DNA of 64,000 nt from the NCBI GenBank assembly GCA_001898965.1, contig MKVW01000003.1, forward strand, positions 485,705 to 549,704, written 5' to 3'. Positions 38,525 to 46,367 of this stretch are shown here, piece after piece. This DNA is from Rhizobiales bacterium 62-17 (GTDB lineage: Bacteria; Pseudomonadota; Alphaproteobacteria; Rhizobiales; Beijerinckiaceae). A program made the position numbers and the translations under genes. The notes beneath the pieces are model-generated. The model had not been told where the DNA came from and did no database searches. It saw nothing but the letters and a program-made list of their open reading frames with translations. Position 1 is the first letter of the stretch. Each line of letters starts with the position of its first letter.

Positions 38525-39454
38525 TTAAGACCCCTGGCTGTCCCGCGCTTCGATACGGCTGAGTTCGGCATATTCGGCGGCGAGGAAGTCCATCAGGGCG
38601 CGCACCGAGGGTAGAAGGCCGCGTCGGGATGGGAAAGCAGCGTGGATGATGCCGGTGCGCGGTGCCCAACCCGGCAGAATATCAACCAACCGGCCGGCTT
38701 TCAGATCGTCATGTACGACCAGGGTTGGAAATTGGCAGACGCCGATGCCGGCGAGGGCTGCTTCGCGCAGCGCCACCATGTCCTCGGTCAAAAGCCGGGG
38801 CCGATGCGGGATTTTCGCCGTCGCGCCCTCGGGGCCGTCGAGGCACCACTCGTGCTCGCTGTTCGCCGGCCCCCAGGCAAGGCTCGGCAGGGTGGCGAGG
38901 TCGGCCGGGACCAGCGGGTGTGTGAAGTCTTTGACGAGGGCAGGGCTCGCCACCAGCCTTTGGGTGCTGTCGGCGAGTTTGCGGATGACCAGATCGCTAT
39001 CGTCGAGTGGCGGAAAGCGCACGCGAATGGCCATATCGAAGCCTTCGCCGATGACATCGACCCGGCGGTTGGTGCTGTCCAGCATGATCTCGACATACGG
39101 GCAGGCGGCCATGAAGCGGGCGATCATCGCGCCGACCTGAAAGTAGATCACGGACGAGGGGCAACTCACGCGCACCAGGCCGCGCGGTTCGCCATGCATG
39201 CGCTGGACAGCCTCGGTGGCAGCTTCCGCCTCCACCACCATGGCGAGGCAATGGCGATAGAATTCGCGGCCTACGTCGGTGACGGTGAATTGCCGGGTCG
39301 ATCGCTGGATGAGGCGGACGCCCAGGCTTTCCTCCAGCAGGCCGATGCGCCGGCTGAGCCGCGAACGCGGCATGCCGAGCTTCCGCGCGGCGGCGGAAAA
39401 GCCTTTTTGCTCAACCACATCGACGAAGAGCCTGAAGTCGTTCAGATCCTGCAT
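38525..39454 (-). CDS. LysR family transcriptional regulator divergent from the pirin gene
   Basis: A 309-residue LysR protein: DFRLFVDVVEQKGFSAAARKLGM begins the winged helix and RLIQRSTRQFTVTDVG ends it. The effector domain is of the CrgA/DmlR-like subgroup (RGLVRVSCPSSVIYF). A LysR regulator of this type diverging from a pirin gene is a common pair, and it most likely controls pirin expression. Nothing visible indicates the ligand. Confidence 0.9.
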   Translation of the reverse strand: MQDLNDFRLFVDVVEQKGFSAAARKLGMPRSRLSRRIGLLEESLGVRLIQRSTRQFTVTDVGREFYRHCLAMVVEAEAATEAVQRMHGEPRGLVRVSCPSSVIYFQVGAMIARFMAACPYVEIMLDSTNRRVDVIGEGFDMAIRVRFPPLDDSDLVIRKLADSTQRLVASPALVKDFTHPLVPADLATLPSLAWGPANSEHEWCLDGPEGATAKIPHRPRLLTEDMVALREAALAGIGVCQFPTLVVHDDLKAGRLVDILPGWAPRTGIIHAAFPSRRGLLPSVRALMDFLAAEYAELSRIEARDSQGS

Positions 39455-39570
39455 GGATTGTCCTATTCTCAGGACAGTCTAGCGCAAAATCGCCCTCTAC
39501 AGGATTTTTGGTGCGGATTTATCTCTTTGCCAACACCGGCGCTGGCACGCGCCGCGACAAGGAGAGTGAG

Positions 39571-40437
39571 ATGAAAAAAGTTCTCGGAACCTACAGCAGC
39601 CCGCGGCCGCACTGGGTCGGCGACGGCTTTCCCGTTCGCTCGCTGTTTTCCCATGCCAGCCACGGCCAGCATATCAGCCCGTTCCTGCTGCTCGACTATG
39701 CGGGTCCGGCCGATTTCACGCCGGCCAAGACGCCGCGCGGCGTCGGCACCCACCCGCATCGCGGCTTTGAGACCGTCACCATCGTCTACAAAGGCGAGGT
39801 GGAGCATCGGGACTCGACAGGCCGGGGCGGTGTGATCGGACCGGGCGACGTGCAGTGGATGACGGCGGCTGGCGGCATTCTGCACGAGGAATTCCATTCC
39901 AAGGCGTTCACCGCCAAGGGCGGGACGATGCAGATGGTGCAGCTCTGGGTCAATTTGCCGAAGAAGGACAAGAATGCCGAGCCCGGCTATCAGAGCATTC
40001 TCGACGCCGATATTCCCGCCGTCGGTCTGCCCGAGGATGCCGGCACCTTGCGGGTAATCGCGGGTGAGTTCGACGGCAAGCGCGGTCCGGCCCGCACGTT
40101 CACGCCCATTGAGGTGTGGGATGTGGCACTGAAGTCCGGTGCGATGGCCCGCCTGCCGGTGCCCGAGGGCCACACCGCCGCCGTGGTCGTGCTGGAAGGC
40201 ACGGTCGAGGTGAACGGCGAGGCCATCGCGCGTGAGGCCGAGTTCGTTCTGCTCGATCAGAAGGGCAGCGAAGTAACGATCGAGGCCAATGGCAATGTCC
40301 GCCTGCTTGTGTTGGCGGGTGAGCCGATCGACGAGCCAGTGGTCATGCACGGCCCGTTCGTGATGAACAGCAAGGAGGAGATCGTGCAGGCGATCACCGA
40401 CTTCCAGAGTGGCCGCTTCGGTGCCATTCCGGCCTAA
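39571..40437 (+). CDS. Pirin family protein
   Basis: A 288-residue double-cupin protein. The metal-site motif GTHPHRGFETVTIVYKG near residue 58, the following EHRDSTGRGG, and AGGILHEEFHS give three His and one Glu for iron or another metal. Bacterial pirins oxidise quercetin-like compounds or modulate other enzymes, and many are stress-induced by electrophiles. The chosen ATG has AAGGAG six bases before it. A strong terminator follows. Confidence 0.92.
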   Translation: MKKVLGTYSSPRPHWVGDGFPVRSLFSHASHGQHISPFLLLDYAGPADFTPAKTPRGVGTHPHRGFETVTIVYKGEVEHRDSTGRGGVIGPGDVQWMTAAGGILHEEFHSKAFTAKGGTMQMVQLWVNLPKKDKNAEPGYQSILDADIPAVGLPEDAGTLRVIAGEFDGKRGPARTFTPIEVWDVALKSGAMARLPVPEGHTAAVVVLEGTVEVNGEAIAREAEFVLLDQKGSEVTIEANGNVRLLVLAGEPIDEPVVMHGPFVMNSKEEIVQAITDFQSGRFGAIPA

Positions 40438-40441
40438 AATG

Positions 40442-40475
40442 AAAGGGCCGCCGCTCGGATGAGTGGCGGCCCTTT
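40442..40475. terminator. Strong bidirectional intrinsic terminator
   Basis: AAAGGGCCGCC pairs with GGCGGCCCTTT, and GCTC/GAGT extends the stem to a GGAT tetraloop, giving 15 pairs. TTTTTTCT follows on the plus strand, and an A-rich flank serves the minus strand, so it can stop both the pirin transcript and the convergent cytochrome transcript. Confidence 0.9.
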
Positions 40476-40478
40476 TTT

Positions 40479-40817
40479 CTAAGGGTCGATGAATTTCTTC
40501 ACGTCGACGGCGGGTGGCCGCGACGAGAGATAGGCGTGGATCGCCTGCAAATCCTGATCGGGGAGAACCTGCTCGCGGAACGGCGGCATCTGCCGCGAAC
40601 TGCTTCTGACGAAAGCCGAGAAAGCTTCGTACGGTAGCGGCTCCGGAGCGAGTTTCGGGCCGGCCGAAGTGCCTTGGCCTTCGGTTCCGTGGCATTGCCA
40701 GCAGCCATATTTCAGAAACTGCGCATGGCCGGTGTCATCAGCCGCAGTGGCTTGCAAAGACGAGCCGACGAGGACGGCAAAGCTGAGGGACGCGAATTGC
40801 AAAAAACTTCTGGTCAT
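40479..40817 (-). CDS. Small c-type cytochrome
   Basis: A 112-residue exported monohaem cytochrome c. The signal peptide ends near ATAADD, the haem-binding motif is Cys39-Trp-Gln-Cys42-His43, and Met77 in SRQMPPF is the likely distal ligand. It lies four bases after the Tat-exported thiamine-diphosphate enzyme gene on the same strand, so the two are co-transcribed, probably as enzyme and electron acceptor. The open frame begins 74 codons earlier inside the enzyme gene; the chosen ATG of MTRSFLQFAS starts the signal peptide. Confidence 0.88.
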   Translation of the reverse strand: MTRSFLQFASLSFAVLVGSSLQATAADDTGHAQFLKYGCWQCHGTEGQGTSAGPKLAPEPLPYEAFSAFVRSSSRQMPPFREQVLPDQDLQAIHAYLSSRPPAVDVKKFIDP

Positions 40818-40821
40818 CACG

Positions 40822-42798
40822 TTACCTCGGCTGGCACACGACATCGACGAGCGCGGGCTCGCCACCTTTGACGACTTCAACGGCACGCTTGAGCGCTGGT
40901 GCCAGATCTTTCGGGTCGGTGATCGGCCCGGCCGACCACATGCCGAGCGACGACGCCAGTTTGGCGTAGTCGATGTTGGGGTTTTCGATGCCGGTGCCGA
41001 CGGGCACGGAGCCACCACCGAGATTGGCAACGCGATCATGCCGGTTGGACATACGTTGCACGTGCATCACCTCCTGATGATAGCCACGGTTGTTGTGCAT
41101 CACGTTCAACATCGGAATCTTGTGATGCGCGGCGGTCCACAACACACCGGGCGCATACATCAGGTCGCCGTCCGATTGGATGTTGAGCGAGAAACGGCCG
41201 AAGGCCCGGTTGGCAAGCGCCGCGCCCACAGCGGCCGGTGCGCCATAGCCAACACCGTATCCGCCCGAAGCGCCGATGAATTGATAATATTTGTCGAAGG
41301 GCCAGAGCCGGGTCGGCCAGGAGCTATGGAAGGAATCGCGGCTGACCATGGACCAGTCTTCGCCCTTGATCTGATTCCAGATTTCGGCGCAGAGCCGAGC
41401 TGTGCTGATCGGCTGGGCGTCCCAGGCGATGCCAGCCGCGGCGATCGAACGGGCGCGGTTTTCCGCCCAGGCCTTTTTGTGGCGTTCGGCACGCTGGCTG
41501 AGCGCATCTTTCTTGCCCGCTGGCAGAGCCGATTTGACATATTCGATGAGCAGGGGAAGCGACGCCTCGGCATCGCCAGCCATGCCGATGTCGACCGGCT
41601 GGAAACGCTGGAAATCCTGGAAGTTGGATTTGCTGAGCAGTTCCGTCGCGGAAATCGAAATCAGTTTGGCCGATGGTTTGGTCCCACGCTCCTGTATGCC
41701 GTGGCCGTGATTTTCCTCGTTATCGATATAGCCGTTGACCGTGCCCCAGAAGTCCGACAGCTCCAGGCCGAGGACCACGTCGGCTTGTGACACCAAGGCG
41801 CGGCCGCGGGACGACTGATTGAGATAATGATTGGTCGCGATATTGAGCCGGCCGAGCTGATCGACCACCGGCGCTTGTAAGGTTTCAGCCAATTCGGTGA
41901 CGAGGCGCATGCCGGCTGGCGTGCGGGCCGCGCGGTCGGCGATGATCACGGGATTTTCCGCCTCGGCGAGCAGTTTGGCTGCTTCGCGCAGCGCCGCCGC
42001 ATCGGCCTGCGGTGGGGCGCTGGCCACATATTTCGGGATTTGTAGCTTCTCGCCCTTCGGATAAGGCACTTCCTGCAAGCCCGCATCGAGAGAAATCGCC
42101 ACCGGTTCGTAAGGCGGCGTCATCGCGATGCGATAGGCGCGGACCATCGATTGCGCGAAGTGATTCAACGAAACCGGCTGGTCATCCCATTTGGTGAAAT
42201 CGCGGATGATGGCATTGGGGTCCTGCGCCGCATGAAACGTTGGCACGCCGGGTGGACGCGTCGCGGCATCGAGATGATTGCCGCCGATGACGATGATGGG
42301 AACGCGATCGCACCAGGCGTTGAAAATCCCCATCGTGGCATGCTGCAATCCGACCGTCCCGTGCACCAAAACGGGGATCGGCTTGCCGGTGATCTTGAAA
42401 TAGCCGTGCGCCATGCCGATCGCCGACTCTTCATGCATGCAAGTCAGCATCTCCGGCATTTTGTTGCCGCCGTAGTTGATCAGCGACTCATGAAAACTGC
42501 GAACGCTCGAGGCCGGATTGGTCAGTAGGTAGTCGAAGTTGAGGGACTTCATGACATCGACCATGAAGTCGGAGCCGGGCTTGCGGCTTTCTTCCGGTGC
42601 GTTCGGCACCTGTCCCACTTCGGCGGCGGCGACCTGGGCATTCGGCGGCAGGGCGCTGGGCTTAGGGGGAGGGAGGTCGAGATGTTCGGCCGGTCCCGCC
42701 GCATTGGCGACTTGCGCGCCGGCCACCGTTCCGGTCGCTCCGGCAGCAACGACAGTTTTCAAGAAGACACGACGCGAACTGCCCCGAGTATTGGCCAT
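40822..42798 (-). CDS. Tat-exported thiamine-diphosphate-dependent enzyme (acetolactate synthase/decarboxylase fold)
   Basis: A 658-residue enzyme of the ThDP family (acetolactate synthase, benzoylformate decarboxylase and relatives) carrying an export signal, SSRRVFLK at residues 7-14 with a hydrophobic stretch ending near ANAAGP. The cofactor-activating Glu is in MHEESAIGMAHGY (about residue 123), and the ThDP/metal motif runs from SDGD (542-545) to HNN (568-570). The central domain (about 260-430) lacks an obvious FAD or ADP signature. ThDP enzymes are normally cytoplasmic, so Tat export as a folded holoenzyme beside a cytochrome c points to a periplasmic oxidative decarboxylation. The substrate is unknown; a mandelate-, oxalyl- or sulfur-containing keto acid is possible. 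Confidence 0.88.
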   Translation of the reverse strand: MANTRGSSRRVFLKTVVAAGATGTVAGAQVANAAGPAEHLDLPPPKPSALPPNAQVAAAEVGQVPNAPEESRKPGSDFMVDVMKSLNFDYLLTNPASSVRSFHESLINYGGNKMPEMLTCMHEESAIGMAHGYFKITGKPIPVLVHGTVGLQHATMGIFNAWCDRVPIIVIGGNHLDAATRPPGVPTFHAAQDPNAIIRDFTKWDDQPVSLNHFAQSMVRAYRIAMTPPYEPVAISLDAGLQEVPYPKGEKLQIPKYVASAPPQADAAALREAAKLLAEAENPVIIADRAARTPAGMRLVTELAETLQAPVVDQLGRLNIATNHYLNQSSRGRALVSQADVVLGLELSDFWGTVNGYIDNEENHGHGIQERGTKPSAKLISISATELLSKSNFQDFQRFQPVDIGMAGDAEASLPLLIEYVKSALPAGKKDALSQRAERHKKAWAENRARSIAAAGIAWDAQPISTARLCAEIWNQIKGEDWSMVSRDSFHSSWPTRLWPFDKYYQFIGASGGYGVGYGAPAAVGAALANRAFGRFSLNIQSDGDLMYAPGVLWTAAHHKIPMLNVMHNNRGYHQEVMHVQRMSNRHDRVANLGGGSVPVGTGIENPNIDYAKLASSLGMWSAGPITDPKDLAPALKRAVEVVKGGEPALVDVVCQPR

Positions 42799-42813
42799 GC
42801 AAGCCTCCCTTGG

Positions 42814-42880
42814 TTCGGATCATCCCATCACTACGCACCGTAATTGTGCGTCAGTATATTTGTGAGCAGGGTGATCCGAA
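42814..42880 (-). promoter_or_regulatory. Nested inverted repeats upstream of the thiamine-diphosphate enzyme
   Basis: Outer perfect 9-base arms TTCGGATCA (42814-42822) and TGATCCGAA (42872-42880) enclose ACGCAC-CGTAATT-GTGCGT (42833-42851). A further GGGTTCGGGATCA copy of the outer arm follows to the right. The outer pair lies just upstream of the start codon of the enzyme gene and may form an operator loop or an RNA hairpin. Confidence 0.4.
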
Positions 42881-43010
42881 TAGGGTTCGGGATCAAGCGG
42901 GAAAAGACGCGCTTAAGCTGCAATATTTTGCAGTTCTTGAACGCACATCACATCGATCGAAAAACGACGCGATGTGGCGAGCTGTATCGTGCTGAATGTG
43001 AACGGATTGC

Positions 43011-44687
43011 CTAAAGGTCGACTTTCTCGAACCGACCGGCGCCTTGCGGCGGGCGATGGGCGATGAAGATGAATGTTGTGTGTGGAAGCGTCGCGCGCAG
43101 GTTCTGCAAGAGCGTGGTTTCGCTCTCTTGATCGAGCGCGCTGGTAGCTTCGTCGAGGAAAGCCCAATCCGGTTGTTGCAGAATCAATCGGGCGAGCGCC
43201 AGCCGTTGGCGTTCGCCGCCGGACAGGCCGCGCCGCGCTTCCTCCCAGGCCGTGCCTTCCAACGTGCTCAGTCGCTCGAGGCCGACGAGTTTCAGGGCTT
43301 CCAGGAAATGGTCTTCGGCGAAGTCGCTCGGATCGAGCGGATAGGCCAGAGCGGCGCGCAGGCTGCCGAGCGGCAGATAGGCTTGCTGCGGCATGAAAGC
43401 GATGTCGGCTTCTGGCTTGTCGATGCGGCCTTGCGCATGCGGCCACAAGCCGGCGATCGCTTTCGTTAATGTGCTTTTGCCGCGACCGGACGGGCCCGAC
43501 AGCCAATAGGACGTACCGGCTTTCAGGTCGAGCCGTTCGAACGGCGCCAGCGTTTTGCCCGATGGTGTCGAGAGGCGCACATCATCGATCGTCAAACGAT
43601 TGTCCGAGGCCGTGACGATCTGCGGCTGCGCCACCTGCCGGCCGGCATTCTCCGCCGCATCGAGAAAGAAGGCGAGACGATTGGCGGCCGCCGCCAGTTC
43701 CGCCAGATCACGATAGGAAAAGATGAACCAGGACAGCGTGGTGACGACATTGGAGAAGGCGGAGCTGATCTGCATCAAGCCGCCGAAGGTGATCTTGCCG
43801 GCGAGAAAGGCGGGCAGTGCCAGGAAGAGGGGAATGCGCAGCACCGTTTGCATATAGGGCCGGGTGAAACAGCCGAGAATGAGATCGCGCCGCGCCAGCA
43901 GACGCCAATTGTCGAGTACGGCGCGAAAACGATCGCGCAACAGGCGACGCTCAGCCTCCTCGCCATTGGCCAGCGCCACCGCTTCGACATGTTCGCGAAA
44001 GCGCGACAGCGCGAAACGGAAATCGCCCTCGCGGCGCTGCTGCTCGAAATTGATGTTCTTGAGCGGTGCGCCGAGCAGATGAGTGGCCGTACTGGCGATC
44101 ACCACATAGATCGGTGCCGCCCAGACCATGTAACGCGGGATTTCAATGCTCAGCCCGAACAGCGAAAAGGAAAGCGGAAAGGTCGACAGGCCCCAGACGA
44201 TGCTGACATACCAGACGATCGCGACGATATTGACCATCAGTTCGACAGCTTCGCCGGTGAGCTTGTCGACATAGATGCGGCAATCTTCGGCGATGCGCTG
44301 ATCGGGATTGTCGATGCCGCCATCCTTGCGGTCGCGCAGATGCCAATAGGCCTTGCCGGCGAGCCAGCGGTCGAGCACCGCCTCGGTCAATGTCCGCCGC
44401 CAGCGGATGATCAGCATTTTACGGAGATAAGTGGCCGTCAAGAACATGGCGGCGCTGGCGCCGATCAGGCAGAAGAACACGCCGATCTGCCAGATCGCGG
44501 TGTCGACATCGAGCTTTTGCAAGGCGTTGTAGAAGACGGCGGTCCAGCCGATGATCTGCACCGTGATCCAGATACCGCCCAGACCGAGCACGAACAGGAT
44601 GAAGACATAGAGGAGGCCGATCCGGCCGCCTTCGCCGGCGATGCAAAGGCGGGTGAGGCGGATGAACTGGCTGGCGAGAGTGCTCAT
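43011..44687 (-). CDS. ABC transporter of the SbmA/BacA-YddA type (permease fused to ATPase)
   Basis: A 558-residue inner-membrane protein: six helices in an SbmA/BacA-like membrane domain (NALQKLDVDTAIWQIG; RWRRTLTEAVLDRWLAGKAYWHL; NPDQRIAEDCR are family sequences) fused to a C-terminal ATPase with SGPSGRGKSTL, LSGGERQRLALARL and WAFLDEATSALD. Family members (YddA, Rv1819c, ABCD) move peptides, cobalamin or lipids. It is the last gene of the haem operon and is coupled to the chaN-like gene (ATGA overlap). Movement of haem, a haem precursor or an iron carrier is a hypothesis from context only. Confidence 0.85.
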   Translation of the reverse strand: MSTLASQFIRLTRLCIAGEGGRIGLLYVFILFVLGLGGIWITVQIIGWTAVFYNALQKLDVDTAIWQIGVFFCLIGASAAMFLTATYLRKMLIIRWRRTLTEAVLDRWLAGKAYWHLRDRKDGGIDNPDQRIAEDCRIYVDKLTGEAVELMVNIVAIVWYVSIVWGLSTFPLSFSLFGLSIEIPRYMVWAAPIYVVIASTATHLLGAPLKNINFEQQRREGDFRFALSRFREHVEAVALANGEEAERRLLRDRFRAVLDNWRLLARRDLILGCFTRPYMQTVLRIPLFLALPAFLAGKITFGGLMQISSAFSNVVTTLSWFIFSYRDLAELAAAANRLAFFLDAAENAGRQVAQPQIVTASDNRLTIDDVRLSTPSGKTLAPFERLDLKAGTSYWLSGPSGRGKSTLTKAIAGLWPHAQGRIDKPEADIAFMPQQAYLPLGSLRAALAYPLDPSDFAEDHFLEALKLVGLERLSTLEGTAWEEARRGLSGGERQRLALARLILQQPDWAFLDEATSALDQESETTLLQNLRATLPHTTFIFIAHRPPQGAGRFEKVDL

Positions 44688-45565
44688 GCACTGGCCCTCG
44701 GCGTGACAGGCCGTCGGTCGGCGGGCGGTTCCGGATAGGCGAGGCGGAAGAGGCCGTCGGCAAGGCCGGAGAGGGCGTTCACATCATGGCTGTCGTTGTC
44801 GGTCGGCAACAAAATGCCGATGCGATTGAGGCCGAGATCGCGCAATTGATAGGGCGTGCCATGGCCATATTCGAGATGGCCGCGCCCGATGATGCCGACG
44901 ACAAGGGGATCGTCCGGCTGCCCTTCCAGGCAATCGGCGACGGCACAGGCGAAGGAGCGGTCCCAGACCTGTTGCGCCCGCACGAAACGGTCGAACCGTT
45001 CCGGCGCGGCGAAGGAGGCATCGCGGGCGGTAACGCCAGCCATCAATCCCAGCAGATAGTCGCGATAGGCCTGCGTCGCCGGGGCCGAAGGTGTGACGCT
45101 GTCGCGTTCCTCGACGGGGATGGCTTCCCAGCCGAGTTGGCCGACGCGGGTCACCAGCGAGCGCGTGCAATTCAACGCCCGCATCGGCACGCTCTGCTGC
45201 CGGCAGAAATAAAACAGCGGCAGGTAGATGGCGGGGTCAAAGCCCCACACCTTCGCCCATTCGCTGCGTTCGATGAATTCTTCAGTCGTCAGCTCCTGCG
45301 CCACCCAGGCATCGAGCACGGGCTGCACGCGGCGCGGAAACATTTCGAAACCAACGACCATGCGCGGACGAAGCAGATGCAGGCAGGTCAAGACCTGCAG
45401 CTGCCAGCGGTGAATCTCGGCGATATCGTGGGTTTCGCCCAGCAAGACGACCTGTTGCGCGGCCATGCGCGCCATCAATTCGCCAGGGGCGATCTCGTGA
45501 CGGGTTTGTGGGTCGATCCAGCGGGCGCGACGGTGCGGGATCGATGGAGGTGTCGCTTCAACCAT
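44684..45565 (-). CDS. ChaN-like haem-binding family protein
   Basis: A 293-residue protein of the ChaN (DUF399) family, known in Campylobacter as a lipoprotein dimer that stacks two haems. Family sequences are VVLLGETHDIAEIHRWQ near residue 36, VVGFEMFPRRVQPVLD, and GIIGRGHLEYGHGTPYQL. I see no signal peptide or lipobox, so unlike the lipoprotein form it should stay in the cytoplasm. It sits between the ChuX/HutX-like gene (8-base overlap) and the SbmA-like transporter gene (4-base overlap), supporting a haem or iron role. Confidence 0.85.
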   Translation of the reverse strand: MVEATPPSIPHRRARWIDPQTRHEIAPGELMARMAAQQVVLLGETHDIAEIHRWQLQVLTCLHLLRPRMVVGFEMFPRRVQPVLDAWVAQELTTEEFIERSEWAKVWGFDPAIYLPLFYFCRQQSVPMRALNCTRSLVTRVGQLGWEAIPVEERDSVTPSAPATQAYRDYLLGLMAGVTARDASFAAPERFDRFVRAQQVWDRSFACAVADCLEGQPDDPLVVGIIGRGHLEYGHGTPYQLRDLGLNRIGILLPTDNDSHDVNALSGLADGLFRLAYPEPPADRRPVTPRASA

Positions 45566-46301
45566 GATGGACAGCTTCCGTCAGCTGCGCGAAAGCTTGC
45601 GGCGCGGCGCGCAGCACGAGGCCGGTTAGTGCGCCATCGGCCGTTTCGGCATGCAGTTCGACTTTCTGCGTGTCACCGAGCTTGCGCCAGCGCGCGACCG
45701 CGCCGGCCATCAGATGCAGATGGAAATCCTTGGTCATCACATTGATGAAGCCCATGGCCGGTTTCGGTTCGGGCACCTCGCCGGTCCACGCCTGGACGAG
45801 ACCCGCGCGACGCATTTCGATGGTGACGGGCTCGCCGCTTTCGTGCGCTGCCTGGAAGGTGACGATGGCCAGATCGTCTGCCGGCACGTCCTGCGCCGAC
45901 GACGAGGGTTTTCTTTCGGGTGGGGTAACGGGACGACCGGGGCTGAAGGGCGCCAAAGCCTTGTCGAAAAGTTCGGGGCCGTCGAGTGCGTGCAGGCTGA
46001 ACAATGTGATGCCTTGACGGTCCTGCATTTCGAGCTTCGGCAAGATGCGCTCGCGCATTCTTCCGGAGCGATCGGCGATGACCGTTGCGATCTGGGAAAG
46101 ATCGATCTGGCTATCGTGGCACGGTCCCGATAGCCGCGCCGTTCCGTTGTCGATGGTGACGGCCTCGATTTCGCCGATCCTCTCATGGGTAGTGCCGCCG
46201 GCTTGTGTGCCGAGCATGATGCGTCCCATCCGGGGCAGAAGGGCGAGAATGGTTTCTGCCGCAACGTCGAGGATTTCGCGGTCGGCGGTTTGATCTGACA
46301 T
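45558..46301 (-). CDS. ChuX/HutX/HemS-like haem utilisation protein
   Basis: A 247-residue cytoplasmic protein. The C-terminal part MGFINVMTKDFHLHLMAGAVARWR matches the haem-degrading factor repeat of the HemS/ChuX/HutX family (compare FNVLDPxFNLHL in HemS), and the N-terminal part LPRMGRIMLGTQAGG with QDRQGITLFSLHALDG fits the other half of the fold. Its size is between a single ChuX/HutX (about 165) and a double HemS (about 340). Such proteins bind haem in the cytoplasm for storage or transfer. It starts after AGGAG, in the haem operon right after the receptor gene and a large hairpin. Confidence 0.78.
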   Translation of the reverse strand: MSDQTADREILDVAAETILALLPRMGRIMLGTQAGGTTHERIGEIEAVTIDNGTARLSGPCHDSQIDLSQIATVIADRSGRMRERILPKLEMQDRQGITLFSLHALDGPELFDKALAPFSPGRPVTPPERKPSSSAQDVPADDLAIVTFQAAHESGEPVTIEMRRAGLVQAWTGEVPEPKPAMGFINVMTKDFHLHLMAGAVARWRKLGDTQKVELHAETADGALTGLVLRAAPQAFAQLTEAVHHG

Positions 46302-46319
46302 AAGGCAACTCCTGAACGC

Positions 46320-46355
46320 GTGAACGGTGCCGGGCGCGCGGCCGGCACCGTTCAC
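46320..46355 (-). other. Strong intercistronic hairpin after the haem receptor gene
   Basis: Fourteen-base perfect arms, GTGAACGGTGCCGG and CCGGCACCGTTCAC, flank an 8-base loop. There is no T-run, so it is more likely to shield the upstream receptor mRNA or to attenuate, giving less expression of the following genes, than to end transcription fully. The ribosome site of the ChuX/HutX-like gene begins about seven bases after it. Confidence 0.65.
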
Positions 46356-46367
46356 AGACGTGGTTTC

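Noticed and set aside
40818..41039. 74-codon upstream extension of the cytochrome c gene
   Set aside because: It overlaps the ThDP enzyme gene and would bury the signal peptide; the ATG before MTRSFLQFAS is right.
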